Source: Cellulosimicrobium funkei (GTDB lineage: Bacteria > Actinomycetota > Actinomycetes > Actinomycetales > Cellulomonadaceae). Taken from it: a stretch of 64,000 bases of DNA. The stretch is from assembly GCF_004519295.1 (NCBI RefSeq), contig NZ_SOZH01000011.1, forward strand, positions 62,001 through 126,000, given 5' to 3'. The notes under the pieces are model-generated. The model was given only the letters and a program-made list of their open reading frames with translations, was not told where the DNA came from and did no database searches. How positions within the stretch are numbered: position 1 is the stretch's first letter; each line of letters opens with the position of its first letter. Positions 18,523 through 26,522 of this stretch are shown in pieces. A program made the position numbers and the translations under genes.

Positions 18523-20529
18523 TCACCCGAACGTCGCGGTGAACACCTGGACGCCGGGTGGGACGTCGAGCTCCACGAGACCCTCCGTCGGGCCGTCGCC
18601 CTCCAGGACGGGGTAGAGCGTCGGGCTGCCGGACACGTCGATCTCGCGGGTCGTGGTCCGCCCGTCCGTCGTGACGCGCGCCGTGACGGTGCCCTCGCCG
18701 CCGAGCACCGTGAACACGTCGGTCGAGCGGTACGCGAGACGCACGCGCGCGTCGTCGGACACGGCGGTCGCGCCCTGGAAGTCGACGTCCCACGTGCCGC
18801 CGAGCGAGAACGTGTCCTGCCGCTGGTCGTCGGCGAGCGTGAAGTCCTGCTGCCCCGCGGCGTAGCGCGGCTCGCCCGCGTAGTTGACGACGCGCTTGAT
18901 GGAGAAGTACGTCTCGGGCGTCGTCTCGTCCTGCGGGGTGGTGTCGCCGACGGCGGTGGGCTCGGGCAGCTCCACGCCCGGGTTCGCGTCCTCGAGGAGC
19001 TCGCGCACCAGGCGCTCGGTGTCCTCGTACCCGCCCTCCCCGAAGCGGATGTGGCGCACGGTCCCGTCGGCGTCGACGAGGTACTGCGCGGGCCAGTAGC
19101 GGTTCCGGTAGGCCGTCCAGGTCGCGTACGCGTTGTCCTGGGCCACGGGGTAGGTGACGCCGAGGTCCTGCGCGCCCGCGACGACGTTGCGCGTCTCGCG
19201 CTCGAACGCGAACTCGGGCGTGTGGACCCCGACGACCTCGAACCCCGCGCCGACGTCGCGGTAGCGGTCGTACCAGGCGTTGACGTGCGGGATCGCGCGC
19301 TGGCAGTTGATGCAGGAGTAGGTCCAGAAGTCGACGAGCACGACCTTGCCGCGCAGCCCCTCGAGCGTCAGCGCCTCGCCGCCCGGGGTGTTGAGCCACG
19401 TGTCGATGCCGCGCAGCTCCGGGGCGGTGCCGCAGTCCTCGAGCACGGGCGCGCCGTTCGAGCAGTTCGACAGCTCGCGGTTCTCGTCGGTGACGAGCCC
19501 GCCGAGGTCGAGCGCCTCGCGCACGGCGTCGTTCTCGTCGACCCGCTGCTGGAGCGCACCCGTGTAGTCGGGCAGGGCGCGCTGGAGCGCGGCGGGGAGG
19601 TTCAGCGCGAGCGCGCCCGCGAGCGCGATCATCACGACGCCGCCCGTGACGCGGATGCCGCGCGTGTGCCGCTGGAACCCGCGGACCCGCTCCGCGACGC
19701 GGCGTCCCGCGAGCGCGAAGACCAGGAGCGGGATCGCCGCCCCGACCGCGAACGACACCGTGAGGGCGACGGTGCCCGGGCCGATGTTCCCCGTCGCCCC
19801 GGCCACGGTGATCGCCGCGAGGACGGGACCAGCGCACGGCACGTACAGCACGCCGAGGCCGAGGCCGAGCACGAACGCCCCGCGGTCCTGGCGGGCGGCG
19901 CCGCGCCGTGCCCCGAGCGCCGCGACCCGCCGGAACGGCCGCTCCAGGACCTCCTCGACGCGCGGCACGATCATCCCGACGCCGATCGCGACGAGGAGCA
20001 CGATGCCCGCCCAGCGCAGCAGGTCCTGCGGGAGCCCGAGCGCGGTCAGCAGGAGGGAGCCGAGGAGCGTGAAGACGCTGAAGCTGAGGACCAGGCCCGC
20101 GATGACGAGGTAGGGGCGCCACGAGCGGCGCGTGGTCCGCCGCGTCGCGCGGCGACCGGGGCCACCGTCGGCCGGGGCGGCGGGCTCCGCCGCGTCCCCC
20201 GTCGGCAGGTCGAGGGCGAGCGTCCCGCCGCGCGTCGGCCGCGCCGCGACCTCCCGCGACCCGGCGGCCTCCGGCGCGCCGACCGGGCCACCCCGGCCAC
20301 GCAGCCCCGCGGCCGGGCGACCGCCGACGCGGACCGCGTCCGGGACGCCCGCGAACAGCCCCGGGGAGACGCCGCCCGTCCCGGTCTCCGCGGTGCCCGA
20401 CGGCGCCTCCCCCGTGCGCGCGCCCTGCACGCCGCCCGCGAAGAAGATGACGGGCAGCATGGGCAGGATGCACGGCGAGATCCCCGTGATGAGTCCCCCG
20501 AGCAGGCCGATGACGATGAGCGTCTCCAT
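18523..20529 (-). CDS. dipZ: DipZ-like thiol-disulfide transporter/reductase (CcdA-thioredoxin fusion)
   Basis: The protein (668 residues) joins a CcdA-type membrane domain to an extracytoplasmic thioredoxin-like domain and a C-terminal beta-sandwich. The electron-carrying cysteines are visible in SPCILPMLP at the start and YVPCAGPVLA in the middle. The thioredoxin-like domain has YSCINCQRAIPH (CxxC). About 100 disordered residues (roughly 30-130) are inserted between the first two membrane helices. The start METLIVIGLL at 20529 lies 7 bases after the -10 of a SigK-type promoter, so the mRNA is predicted to be leaderless. In Mycobacterium tuberculosis dipZ lies between the SigK targets mpt83 and mpt70. 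Confidence 0.88.
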   Translation of the reverse strand: METLIVIGLLGGLITGISPCILPMLPVIFFAGGVQGARTGEAPSGTAETGTGGVSPGLFAGVPDAVRVGGRPAAGLRGRGGPVGAPEAAGSREVAARPTRGGTLALDLPTGDAAEPAAPADGGPGRRATRRTTRRSWRPYLVIAGLVLSFSVFTLLGSLLLTALGLPQDLLRWAGIVLLVAIGVGMIVPRVEEVLERPFRRVAALGARRGAARQDRGAFVLGLGLGVLYVPCAGPVLAAITVAGATGNIGPGTVALTVSFAVGAAIPLLVFALAGRRVAERVRGFQRHTRGIRVTGGVVMIALAGALALNLPAALQRALPDYTGALQQRVDENDAVREALDLGGLVTDENRELSNCSNGAPVLEDCGTAPELRGIDTWLNTPGGEALTLEGLRGKVVLVDFWTYSCINCQRAIPHVNAWYDRYRDVGAGFEVVGVHTPEFAFERETRNVVAGAQDLGVTYPVAQDNAYATWTAYRNRYWPAQYLVDADGTVRHIRFGEGGYEDTERLVRELLEDANPGVELPEPTAVGDTTPQDETTPETYFSIKRVVNYAGEPRYAAGQQDFTLADDQRQDTFSLGGTWDVDFQGATAVSDDARVRLAYRSTDVFTVLGGEGTVTARVTTDGRTTTREIDVSGSPTLYPVLEGDGPTEGLVELDVPPGVQVFTATFG

Positions 20530-20535
20530 GCCCGG

Positions 20536-20564
20536 GGTTCGGACCGGCGGCCCTCGCGGATGGG
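20536..20564 (-). promoter_or_regulatory. SigK-type promoter of dipZ
   Basis: On the minus strand CCCATCC (ending at 20558) and CGAACC (20541-20536) are separated by 16 bases. The same motif pair with the same spacing precedes the fasciclin gene and sigK. Transcription would start at about 20529, the dipZ ATG. Confidence 0.8.
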
Positions 20565-20603
20565 TCCACCACGCGCCGGGTGCACGTCGGCGGGCGCACG
20601 ACG

Positions 20604-20631
20604 ACGGCCCCGACCGTCCGGTCGGGGCCGT
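20604..20631 (-). terminator. Terminator after the fasciclin gene
   Basis: Perfect 11-bp arms (ACGGCCCCGAC at 20604-20614, complement at 20621-20631) enclose a 6-nt loop. It lies 56 bases downstream of the fasciclin stop and upstream of the dipZ promoter, so it separates the two transcription units. Confidence 0.7.
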
Positions 20632-20686
20632 CAGGACCCGCTCGCGCGGGCCCACCGCGCGCCCGCTTCTGGACGCGCCGGGAGGG

Positions 20687-21388
20687 TCACATGGTCGGCA
20701 TGAGCACCGAGTCGACGAGGTACACGGTCGCGTTCTGCGTCATCACGCCACCGCACACGACGGCCGCGTCGTTGACCATGAGCTCGTCGCCCGATCCGGT
20801 CACCTCGACCGTGCCGCCCTCGACGGTCCCGTGCTCGCCGACGACCTGGTCGGGCGTGAGCTGGCCGGGCACCACGTGGTACGTGAGGATCTTCGTCAGC
20901 GTGTCGGAGTCCGTCTTCAGCGACTCGAGCGTCGCGGCGTCGATCTTGGCGAACGCGTCGTCGACGGGGGCGAACACGGTGAACTCGCCGCCGTTGAGCG
21001 TGTCGACGAGGTTGACGTCCGGGTTGAGCTCACCCGAGACGGCCGCGGTGAGCGTCGTGAGCAGCGGGTTGTTCGACGCCGCCACGGCGACGGGGTCCGT
21101 CGACATCCCGGTGATCGACCCGGCGCCGTCGGGCACCTGCTCCGCGTAGGCGGCACAGCCGGGGCCCACGAGGTTCGCGGCGGGGTCGGCCGCCATGTCG
21201 TCCGAGCCCTCGGTCGAGTCGTCGGTCATGTCGTCGGACGTCGAGTCGTCCGTCATGGTGTCGGACTGCGAGTCGGTCGTCGTCGAGTCGGACCCCGTGT
21301 CCGTGTCCGAGCTGCACGCGGACAGGCCGAGCACGGCGAGCGTGGCGATGCCGGCGACGGCGTACGACGTGCGGGTGCGAACGTTCAT
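20687..21388 (-). CDS. Fasciclin-domain lipoprotein (MPT70/MPT83-like)
   Basis: The 233-residue precursor has a lipoprotein signal peptide with lipobox LSAC (lipidated Cys about 25), then an acidic Ser/Thr/Asp-rich linker (about 26-70), then a fasciclin domain. Fasciclin motifs are [24 protein letters not shown] and [10 protein letters not shown]. In Mycobacterium the related MPB83/MPB70 are major SigK-dependent surface and secreted antigens; in other bacteria the domain mediates adhesion. A ribosome binding site, GAGGAGA, precedes the ATG. The SigK-type promoter lies 50 bases upstream. Confidence 0.92.
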   Translation of the reverse strand: MNVRTRTSYAVAGIATLAVLGLSACSSDTDTGSDSTTTDSQSDTMTDDSTSDDMTDDSTEGSDDMAADPAANLVGPGCAAYAEQVPDGAGSITGMSTDPVAVAASNNPLLTTLTAAVSGELNPDVNLVDTLNGGEFTVFAPVDDAFAKIDAATLESLKTDSDTLTKILTYHVVPGQLTPDQVVGEHGTVEGGTVEVTGSGDELMVNDAAVVCGGVMTQNATVYLVDSVLMPTM

Positions 21389-21437
21389 CGGTCTCTCCTC
21401 GGGTCGTCGCCCCGCCGGTGCGGGGCGTCATGCCGAG

Positions 21438-21466
21438 GGTTCGGAGCGCCGCCCCGGGTGGATGGG
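21438..21466 (-). promoter_or_regulatory. SigK-type promoter of the fasciclin gene
   Basis: On the minus strand CCCATCC and CGAACC (plus-strand GGATGG at 21460-21465 and GGTTCG at 21438-21443) are separated by exactly 16 bases. The predicted leader is about 43 nt. Confidence 0.8.
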
Positions 21467-21522
21467 TCGAGATCAGCACGAGTTTCTCCCGCGCGCGTCC
21501 CGACCCCTCCGGGCCGCTGCGC

Positions 21523-22290
21523 TCAGCCGACGAGCGCGACCACCGGGTCCGTCGTGGGCTGTTCCGAGCCGCCCGCCGGCTCGACCGTCACGGCCATGCC
21601 GACGCCCGGCTCGTCCTGGACGAGCCGCGACGTGCTGCCGTCCTGGACGTCGAGGACGCCCGCCGAGACGACGGCGCCGTCGGGCTCGACCACCCAGAGC
21701 TGGTAGTCACGGTCGTCGCCCGCGTCCGGCAGGTCGGACGCGCGGAAGTACATGTCGTCGCCCGCCGCGAGGACGGACGCCTGCCCGCCGCCCGCCACGT
21801 CGCCGTGCAGGATCGTCGCGTCGGGGTCGGCGAGCATGCGCTCGATCGCGTCCGCCCGCGCCTCCAGGCGGGACTGCTCCTGCGTCGCGCGGACCGCGAC
21901 CGTGGTCGGGACGGCCACCGCGACCACCGCGGCCACGGCCGCCGCGAGCCCGGTCCAGCGTCGGCGGCGGGCGCGACGCGCGGCCGCGAGGTCGACGACG
22001 ACGCCCCCCGTGCTCTCCCCGGCGGACAGGGCCGCGTCCGCGGACGCGGCCACGCGGGCCAGGACGGCGTCGCGCAGCGCGGGCGGCGGTGCGCTCTCGA
22101 CGGTGAACGCCGCCACGACGTCGCGGTACTCGTCGAGCTCGCGCCGCGCGTCGGGGTCGGCCGCGAGCAGGCGCTCGACGGCGCGCCGCTCGACGTCGTC
22201 CACCGCGTCGAGCGCGTAGGCGGGGAGCAGGTCGCGGGCGTCCGGACGGTCGTCCGCGCCGTCACCGCGGGGCGTGGTCAGGTCAGCCAC
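21523..22290 (-). CDS. rskA: Anti-sigma-K factor RskA
   Basis: The 255-residue protein has a cytoplasmic N-terminal anti-sigma domain (about 15-90; LLPAYALDAVDDVERRAVERLL is typical of RskA), a single membrane helix (about 112-135) and an extracytoplasmic RskA domain (about 145-250; YQLWVVEPDGAVVSAGVL). It holds SigK inactive at the membrane until regulated proteolysis releases it. It starts with GTG, overlapping the sigK stop by 8 bases. The long disordered linker before the helix contains Arg-rich RRARRRRW as a cytoplasmic anchor. Confidence 0.92.
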   Translation of the reverse strand: MADLTTPRGDGADDRPDARDLLPAYALDAVDDVERRAVERLLAADPDARRELDEYRDVVAAFTVESAPPPALRDAVLARVAASADAALSAGESTGGVVVDLAAARRARRRRWTGLAAAVAAVVAVAVPTTVAVRATQEQSRLEARADAIERMLADPDATILHGDVAGGGQASVLAAGDDMYFRASDLPDAGDDRDYQLWVVEPDGAVVSAGVLDVQDGSTSRLVQDEPGVGMAVTVEPAGGSEQPTTDPVVALVG

Positions 22291-22921
22291 GACGCACCCC
22301 CAGGCAGTCGCGGAGCCGCAGGAGCCCGTCCCGGATGCGGGACTTCACGGTCGGCAGCGCGGCGTCGAGCCGCTCCGCGACCTCCCGGTAGGTGAGCCCG
22401 CCGTAGTACGCCTGCACGACCGCCTCCCGCTGCGTCGCCGTGAGCGAGTCCAGGCACCGCCGCACGGCCGCGCCCTCGAGACGTCGCTCGACGTCCTCCA
22501 CCACCACGTCCCGCGGTGCCGCGGCCGTCGAGGCGTCCACGTCGCGCTGGTCGCGGTCGCGGCGCGCCTGCTCGGCCCGCACGCGGTCCACCGCGCGCCG
22601 CCGGGCGAGCGTGGCGACCCAGGTTCGCGCCGAGCCGCGGGTCGCGTCGTAGCGCGCCGCCGTCTGCCACACCTCCACCATCACCTCCTGCACGACCTCC
22701 GCCGCGTGGTCCGGGTCCCGCAGGACCCCCAGGCACGTGCCGTACGCGACCGGCGCGAGCGCGTCGTAGACGGGCGCGAACGCCGCGGGGTCGCCGCCGG
22801 CGCACGCCGCGAGGGCGGCGTCGACCGCCGGGTTCGTCGTCACGGGAGGTGGCACCCGGTCAGTGTGCAGCACGGGCGCCTCCCGCACGCGCTGCGGCGC
22901 GTCGACCACGGCTCTCGGCAC
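22283..22921 (-). CDS. sigK: ECF sigma factor SigK
   Basis: The protein has ECF region 2 (FAPVYDALAPVAYGTCLGVL, AAEVVQEVMVEVW) and region 4 (LDSLTATQREAVVQAYYGGLTYREVAERL, PTVKSRIRDGLLRLRDCL), of the SigK/ECF19 type. The GTG at 22921 has a ribosome binding site GGGAGGT and lies about 40 nt after the predicted transcription start. A second GTG at 22873, also with GGGAGG upstream, would give 196 residues, closer to the usual SigK length. The next gene is its anti-sigma factor rskA. A SigK-type promoter stands in front, so the operon is autoregulated. Confidence 0.9.
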   Translation of the reverse strand: MPRAVVDAPQRVREAPVLHTDRVPPPVTTNPAVDAALAACAGGDPAAFAPVYDALAPVAYGTCLGVLRDPDHAAEVVQEVMVEVWQTAARYDATRGSARTWVATLARRRAVDRVRAEQARRDRDQRDVDASTAAAPRDVVVEDVERRLEGAAVRRCLDSLTATQREAVVQAYYGGLTYREVAERLDAALPTVKSRIRDGLLRLRDCLGVRRG

Positions 22922-22968
22922 CCGACCTCCCGTCGCCAGCGCCGTCCCGGTCCGTCCGGGACATCCTG

Positions 22969-22997
22969 GGTTCGGCGCCGACGCGCGGACGGATGGG
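22969..22997 (-). promoter_or_regulatory. SigK-type promoter of sigK-rskA
   Basis: Plus-strand GGATGGG (22991-22997) and GGTTCG (22969-22974) read on the minus strand as CCCATCC-N16-CGAACC. This is the third identical motif in 2.4 kb and implies positive autoregulation of sigK. Confidence 0.8.
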
Positions 22998-23018
22998 TCC
23001 CCGCCCCGCGGGCACCGC

Positions 23019-24167
23019 TCAGAGCGCGCGTCGGGCGCGGACCGCCGCCGCGAGCTCCTGCAGGAGGTCGGCCGTCGTGTCCCAGTCGATGCACGCGTCC
23101 GTGACGGACTGCCCGTAGACGAGGCCGCTCGGCGCGGGCTTCTGCGCGCCCGCCACGAGGAAGCTCTCCATCATGAGGCCCGTGATGCCCTGCTCGCCCT
23201 CGGCCAGCCGTGCGGAGACCTCGCGCACGACCTCCGCCTGGCGCACGTGGCTCTTGCCGGAGTTGCCGTGCGACGCGTCGACCACGAGCCCGTGCTCCGT
23301 GACCCCGCCGCGACCCGAGGTGCGCGCGACCGCGAGCGCCGCCGCGACGTCGTCGGCCCCGTAGTTGGGGCCCGAGCGCCCGCCGCGCAGGATGACGTGG
23401 CAGTCGGGGTTGCCCGCGGTCTCCACGGCGGCGGCCCGGCCGAGCGAGTCCATGCCGAAGAACGTGTGCTCGCTCGCCGCGGTGATGCAGCCGTCGACCG
23501 CGATCTGCACGTCGCCGTCGGTCGCGTTCTTGAACCCGACGGGCATGGACAGGCCCGAGGCGAGCTGGCGGTGCACCTGCGACTCGGCGTTGCGCGCGCC
23601 GATCGCGCCCCACGACACCGCGTCCGCGATGTACTGCGGGCTCGTCGGCTCGAGGAACTCGCACGCGGCCGGGACGCCGGCGTCGAGCACGCCGAGCAGC
23701 ACCTCGCGCGCGAGGCGCAGGCCGTGGTGCACGTCGTGCGACCCGTCGAGGTGCGGGTCGTTGATGAGGCCCTTCCAGCCCACGGTCGTGCGCGGCTTCT
23801 CGAAGTAGACGCGCATGACGACCATGAGGTCGTCCGCGAGCTCGTGCGCGACGGCGGCCAGGCGCCCCGCGTACTCGAGCGCGGCCTCGGGGTCGTGCAC
23901 CGAGCACGGGCCGACGATGACGAGGAGGCGGTCGTCGTCGCCCGCGAGGACGTCACGGACCTCGCGGCGCGACGTCGTCACGAGGTCGCTGCGCGTCGCA
24001 CCGAGGGGCAGGTCGGCGAGCATGGCGCGCGGCGCGGGGAGGGCGTCGAGCGCGCGGACCCGCAGGTCGCTCGTGCGCGCCTGGAGCTCGGGGCTGTCCA
24101 CGGGGTCGACGGTACTCGTCGCGCCGTCGGTCGTCGCGGTCTCGGGCGAGGTGGTGGTGCTGGTCAC
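23019..24167 (-). CDS. aroF: 3-deoxy-7-phosphoheptulonate (DAHP) synthase, type I
   Basis: The enzyme joins phosphoenolpyruvate and erythrose 4-phosphate to start the shikimate pathway. The 382-residue protein belongs to the AroF/AroG/AroH family: VIVGPCSVHDP (metal Cys), MRVYFEKPRTTVGWKGLINDP, PVGFKNATDG, GGRSGPNYG and VDASHGNSGK are all present. Upstream is a 173-base leader with a short aromatic leader peptide and a terminator hairpin, so expression is probably set by attenuation. The GTG start follows a ribosome binding site (AGGAGCC). About 35 N-terminal residues are Thr/Ser-rich and poorly conserved. Confidence 0.95.
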   Translation of the reverse strand: MTSTTTSPETATTDGATSTVDPVDSPELQARTSDLRVRALDALPAPRAMLADLPLGATRSDLVTTSRREVRDVLAGDDDRLLVIVGPCSVHDPEAALEYAGRLAAVAHELADDLMVVMRVYFEKPRTTVGWKGLINDPHLDGSHDVHHGLRLAREVLLGVLDAGVPAACEFLEPTSPQYIADAVSWGAIGARNAESQVHRQLASGLSMPVGFKNATDGDVQIAVDGCITAASEHTFFGMDSLGRAAAVETAGNPDCHVILRGGRSGPNYGADDVAAALAVARTSGRGGVTEHGLVVDASHGNSGKSHVRQAEVVREVSARLAEGEQGITGLMMESFLVAGAQKPAPSGLVYGQSVTDACIDWDTTADLLQELAAAVRARRAL

Positions 24168-24281
24168 GGGGGGCTCCTGGTCTGTGCGGCGGGGTCTGGG
24201 AACGCCGTGAGTCGGGATGCCCAGCGGCGCTCCACCGGCCTGCTGCCGCCCGTGGTCCCGGAGCGGCCCGTCTCACGACGA

Positions 24282-24313
24282 AGGGCCCGGACGCGGTCCG
24301 CGTCCAAGGCCCT
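24282..24313 (-). terminator. Attenuator hairpin upstream of aroF
   Basis: The stem pairs AGGGCC plus CGCGTCC-type segments across a three-base loop (24282-24295 with 24299-24313), broken by one small internal loop. It lies 28 bases after the leader-peptide stop and 115 bases before the aroF start. This is the place expected of a transcription attenuator. Confidence 0.7.
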
Positions 24314-24340
24314 GTGCTGGCTCCGGGTGGTGATCTGTGG

Positions 24341-24406
24341 TCAGGCTGACGCCCGCACGGCCCCACCGGGAGCCTGCGTAAAGCGCCAATACCACTGAGA
24401 AGTCAC
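24341..24406 (-). CDS. Aromatic leader peptide controlling aroF
   Basis: The ORF starts at GTG 24406 and encodes 21 residues beginning MTSQWYWRF, with Trp-Tyr-Trp-Arg-Phe in five consecutive positions. Stalling of ribosomes on these codons when aromatic amino acids are scarce would prevent formation of the downstream terminator. A -10 box, TACGGT (24413-24418), preceded by TGC lies exactly 6 nt upstream of the GTG, so the leader mRNA is itself leaderless. The ORF is too short for routine gene prediction. No other gene fits the 318 bases between aroF and the Nudix gene. Confidence 0.85.
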   Translation of the reverse strand: MTSQWYWRFTQAPGGAVRASA

Positions 24407-24485
24407 GAGCCGACCGTAGCACAGCGCCTCCGAGGGGCGGACGGGCCGTCTCACGGGCCGGTCGGGCAGCGCCTACGCTCGGGGC

Positions 24486-24983
24486 ATGCCGATCCCCGAG
24501 TTCGTCGCCGCCCTCCGGTCCCACGTGGGGACCGACCTGCTGTGGATGCCGGGGGTGTCGGGCGTCGTCGTGGACGACGCCGGCCGGGTGCTGCTCGGGC
24601 AGCGCGCCGACTCCGGGCAGTGGGCCGTGATCAGCGGGATCCTCGAGCCGGGCGAGGACCCGGCGGTCGGGCTCGCGCGCGAGGTGCTCGAGGAGACGGG
24701 CGTCGAGGTGGTGGTGGACGCGCTCGTCGCGGTGACGGTCACCGAGCCGATGGAGTACCCCAACGGCGACCGGTCGCAGTACCTCGACCTCGCGTTCCTG
24801 TGCCGCCCGGTGTCGCCGGCGGCCGCCGCGGCGGCGCACGTCGCGGACGACGAGTCGCTCGCGGTCGCGTGGTTCGCCCCCGACGCCCTGCCCGACGACG
24901 TCGCGCGCTCGTCGACCGAGCGTCTCGGGCACGCGCTCGCACGCCTCGCCGACCCCTCAGCCGGCCCGTTCTTCGTCCGCTGA
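24486..24983 (+). CDS. Nudix hydrolase
   Basis: The 165-residue protein has a complete Nudix box G-x5-E-x7-REVLEETGVEV starting at GILEPGED (about 58-80), which binds metal and hydrolyses nucleoside diphosphates linked to another moiety. The specific substrate cannot be told; the segment W-x-P-GVSGVVVDDAGRVLLGQRAD resembles mutator-type or ADP-ribose-type enzymes of actinobacteria. A -10 box, TACGCT (24474-24479), lies 6 nt before the ATG, suggesting a leaderless mRNA. Its 3' end overlaps the convergent rsbP-like gene by 27 bases. Confidence 0.9.
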   Translation: MPIPEFVAALRSHVGTDLLWMPGVSGVVVDDAGRVLLGQRADSGQWAVISGILEPGEDPAVGLAREVLEETGVEVVVDALVAVTVTEPMEYPNGDRSQYLDLAFLCRPVSPAAAAAAHVADDESLAVAWFAPDALPDDVARSSTERLGHALARLADPSAGPFFVR

Positions 24984-26522
24984 CGCGGCGGCCGGGGCGT
25001 CGGGCACCGCCCGCCCGTCCCCGGCGGGGCCGAGCCAGCGCACCGCGAGCAGGCACGCGTCGTCGTCCTCGGGCGCACGCGAGACGACGGCCTCCAGCAG
25101 CCGGTCGTCGCGCAGGCCGACGTCGAGGGCGCGCGTGACGACGTCCGCGAGCTCGTCGAGCGCGAGCGCGAGCGGCCGGTCGCGGCGCTCGACGACGCCG
25201 TCCGTGAAGAGCAGCAGCAGGTCGCCCGGGGCGAGGCGCACGGCCTTCGCGACGCGCGGCGTCGTGCCCCGCACGCCCAGCGGCGTCGACCGGGCCTCCC
25301 ACAGGTACGCCGCGGAGCCGCCGGCCCGCACGAGCAGGGGCGGCAGGTGGCCCGCGCACGTGTAGCGCAGCACCCCGGCCCGCAGGTCGAGCTCCCCGTA
25401 CACGAGGCTCGCCATGAAGCCCGTGCCCGTCCGGTCGACGAAGCGGTCGACGCGCTCGACCACCTCCTCCGGCGGCAGCCCCGTGTCGGACGCGGCCCGG
25501 ACGGCGGTGCGCAGCTGCCCCATCGACGTCGCCGCCTTGAGCCCCCGGCCGACGACGTCCCCCACGCTGAGCGCGACGACGTCGGGCGCGACCCGGAAGG
25601 TGTCGTACCAGTCGCCGCCGACCTGGAGGTCGTGGACGCCCGGGCGGTAGCACGCCGAGACCTCGACCTGCGGGTCGGTGACGATCCCGTCCGAGAGCAT
25701 CGCGCCCTGGAGCTCGCTCGCGACCGAGACGCTCTGCTCGTGGACCCGCGCGCGCGAGAGCGCGAGCGCCGCGAGCTGGCCCGCGGCGGCGGCGGTGCCC
25801 AGGTCGACGGGGTCGGAGCCCGCGGCGCGACGTGGTTCGAGCGCGAGCACGCCGAGCAGCGCGCCCGCGGTGCGCAGCGGCACGACGACCGTCCCGTCGT
25901 CCCGCACGGTCGCCTCGGTGAGCTCGTCGATCGACGGCGCCAGGACGCCGACGGCGCCGCCCCACCGCCGCAGCGGGCCGCGCTCCTGCGCCGTCCACAG
26001 CGCGGCGTCGCCCGCGCCCAGCATCGTGACGGCCGCCCGGAGCAGGACCCACGCGACGCCGTCGAGACCGGCGACGCTCGCGAGGTCGGCGGCGACGCCG
26101 TGCAGCAGCCGCACCCGGCGCTCCGCCTCCTCCGCCGCGCGGCGCGCCTCGACGAGCTCGTGCTCGAACCGCGAGCGCTCGCGCGCGCCGAGCATCGCGA
26201 CCTCGATCAGCCGCTCGCCGCGCGCCTCGCGCTCGATCGCCGTGAGCAGCACGGGCTCGCGGCCCCCGGGCGTGCGGAGCTCGACCGCGACCTCGTCCAC
26301 GCGGCCCTCGATGTGCAGGCGCGGACCGACGTGCGTCTCCCAGAAGATGCGCCCGCCCACGGTGAGCAGGTCCGCCAGCCGGCGGCCCGCGACCGCCTCG
26401 ACGTCCGGGACCTCGATCGTCCGCAGGAACTCGTCGTTGGCGTCGAGGACGCGCGCCTCGGTGTCGAGGAGGAGCAGCGCGACGGGGGCGAGCGCCCAGC
26501 GCTCGGCCCGGGACATCGCCAT
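24957..26522 (-). CDS. PAS-GAF-PP2C serine phosphatase (RsbP/RsbU-like)
   Basis: The 521-residue protein has an N-terminal PAS domain (about 8-115), a helical linker (about 118-145), a GAF domain (about 145-280) and a C-terminal PP2C/SpoIIE phosphatase domain (about 300-495). Phosphatase motifs are GGDWYD, LSVGDVVGRGLKAA and LLLFTDGVVERR with metal-binding aspartates. Such phosphatases activate partner-switching cascades by dephosphorylating anti-anti-sigma factors. The ATG overlaps the TGA of the upstream hydrolase (TGATG). Bacillus RsbP is a PAS-PP2C phosphatase that requires the hydrolase RsbQ, so the pairing is meaningful. No anti-sigma or anti-anti-sigma gene is adjacent. Confidence 0.88.
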   Translation of the reverse strand: MAMSRAERWALAPVALLLLDTEARVLDANDEFLRTIEVPDVEAVAGRRLADLLTVGGRIFWETHVGPRLHIEGRVDEVAVELRTPGGREPVLLTAIEREARGERLIEVAMLGARERSRFEHELVEARRAAEEAERRVRLLHGVAADLASVAGLDGVAWVLLRAAVTMLGAGDAALWTAQERGPLRRWGGAVGVLAPSIDELTEATVRDDGTVVVPLRTAGALLGVLALEPRRAAGSDPVDLGTAAAAGQLAALALSRARVHEQSVSVASELQGAMLSDGIVTDPQVEVSACYRPGVHDLQVGGDWYDTFRVAPDVVALSVGDVVGRGLKAATSMGQLRTAVRAASDTGLPPEEVVERVDRFVDRTGTGFMASLVYGELDLRAGVLRYTCAGHLPPLLVRAGGSAAYLWEARSTPLGVRGTTPRVAKAVRLAPGDLLLLFTDGVVERRDRPLALALDELADVVTRALDVGLRDDRLLEAVVSRAPEDDDACLLAVRWLGPAGDGRAVPDAPAAASADEERAG

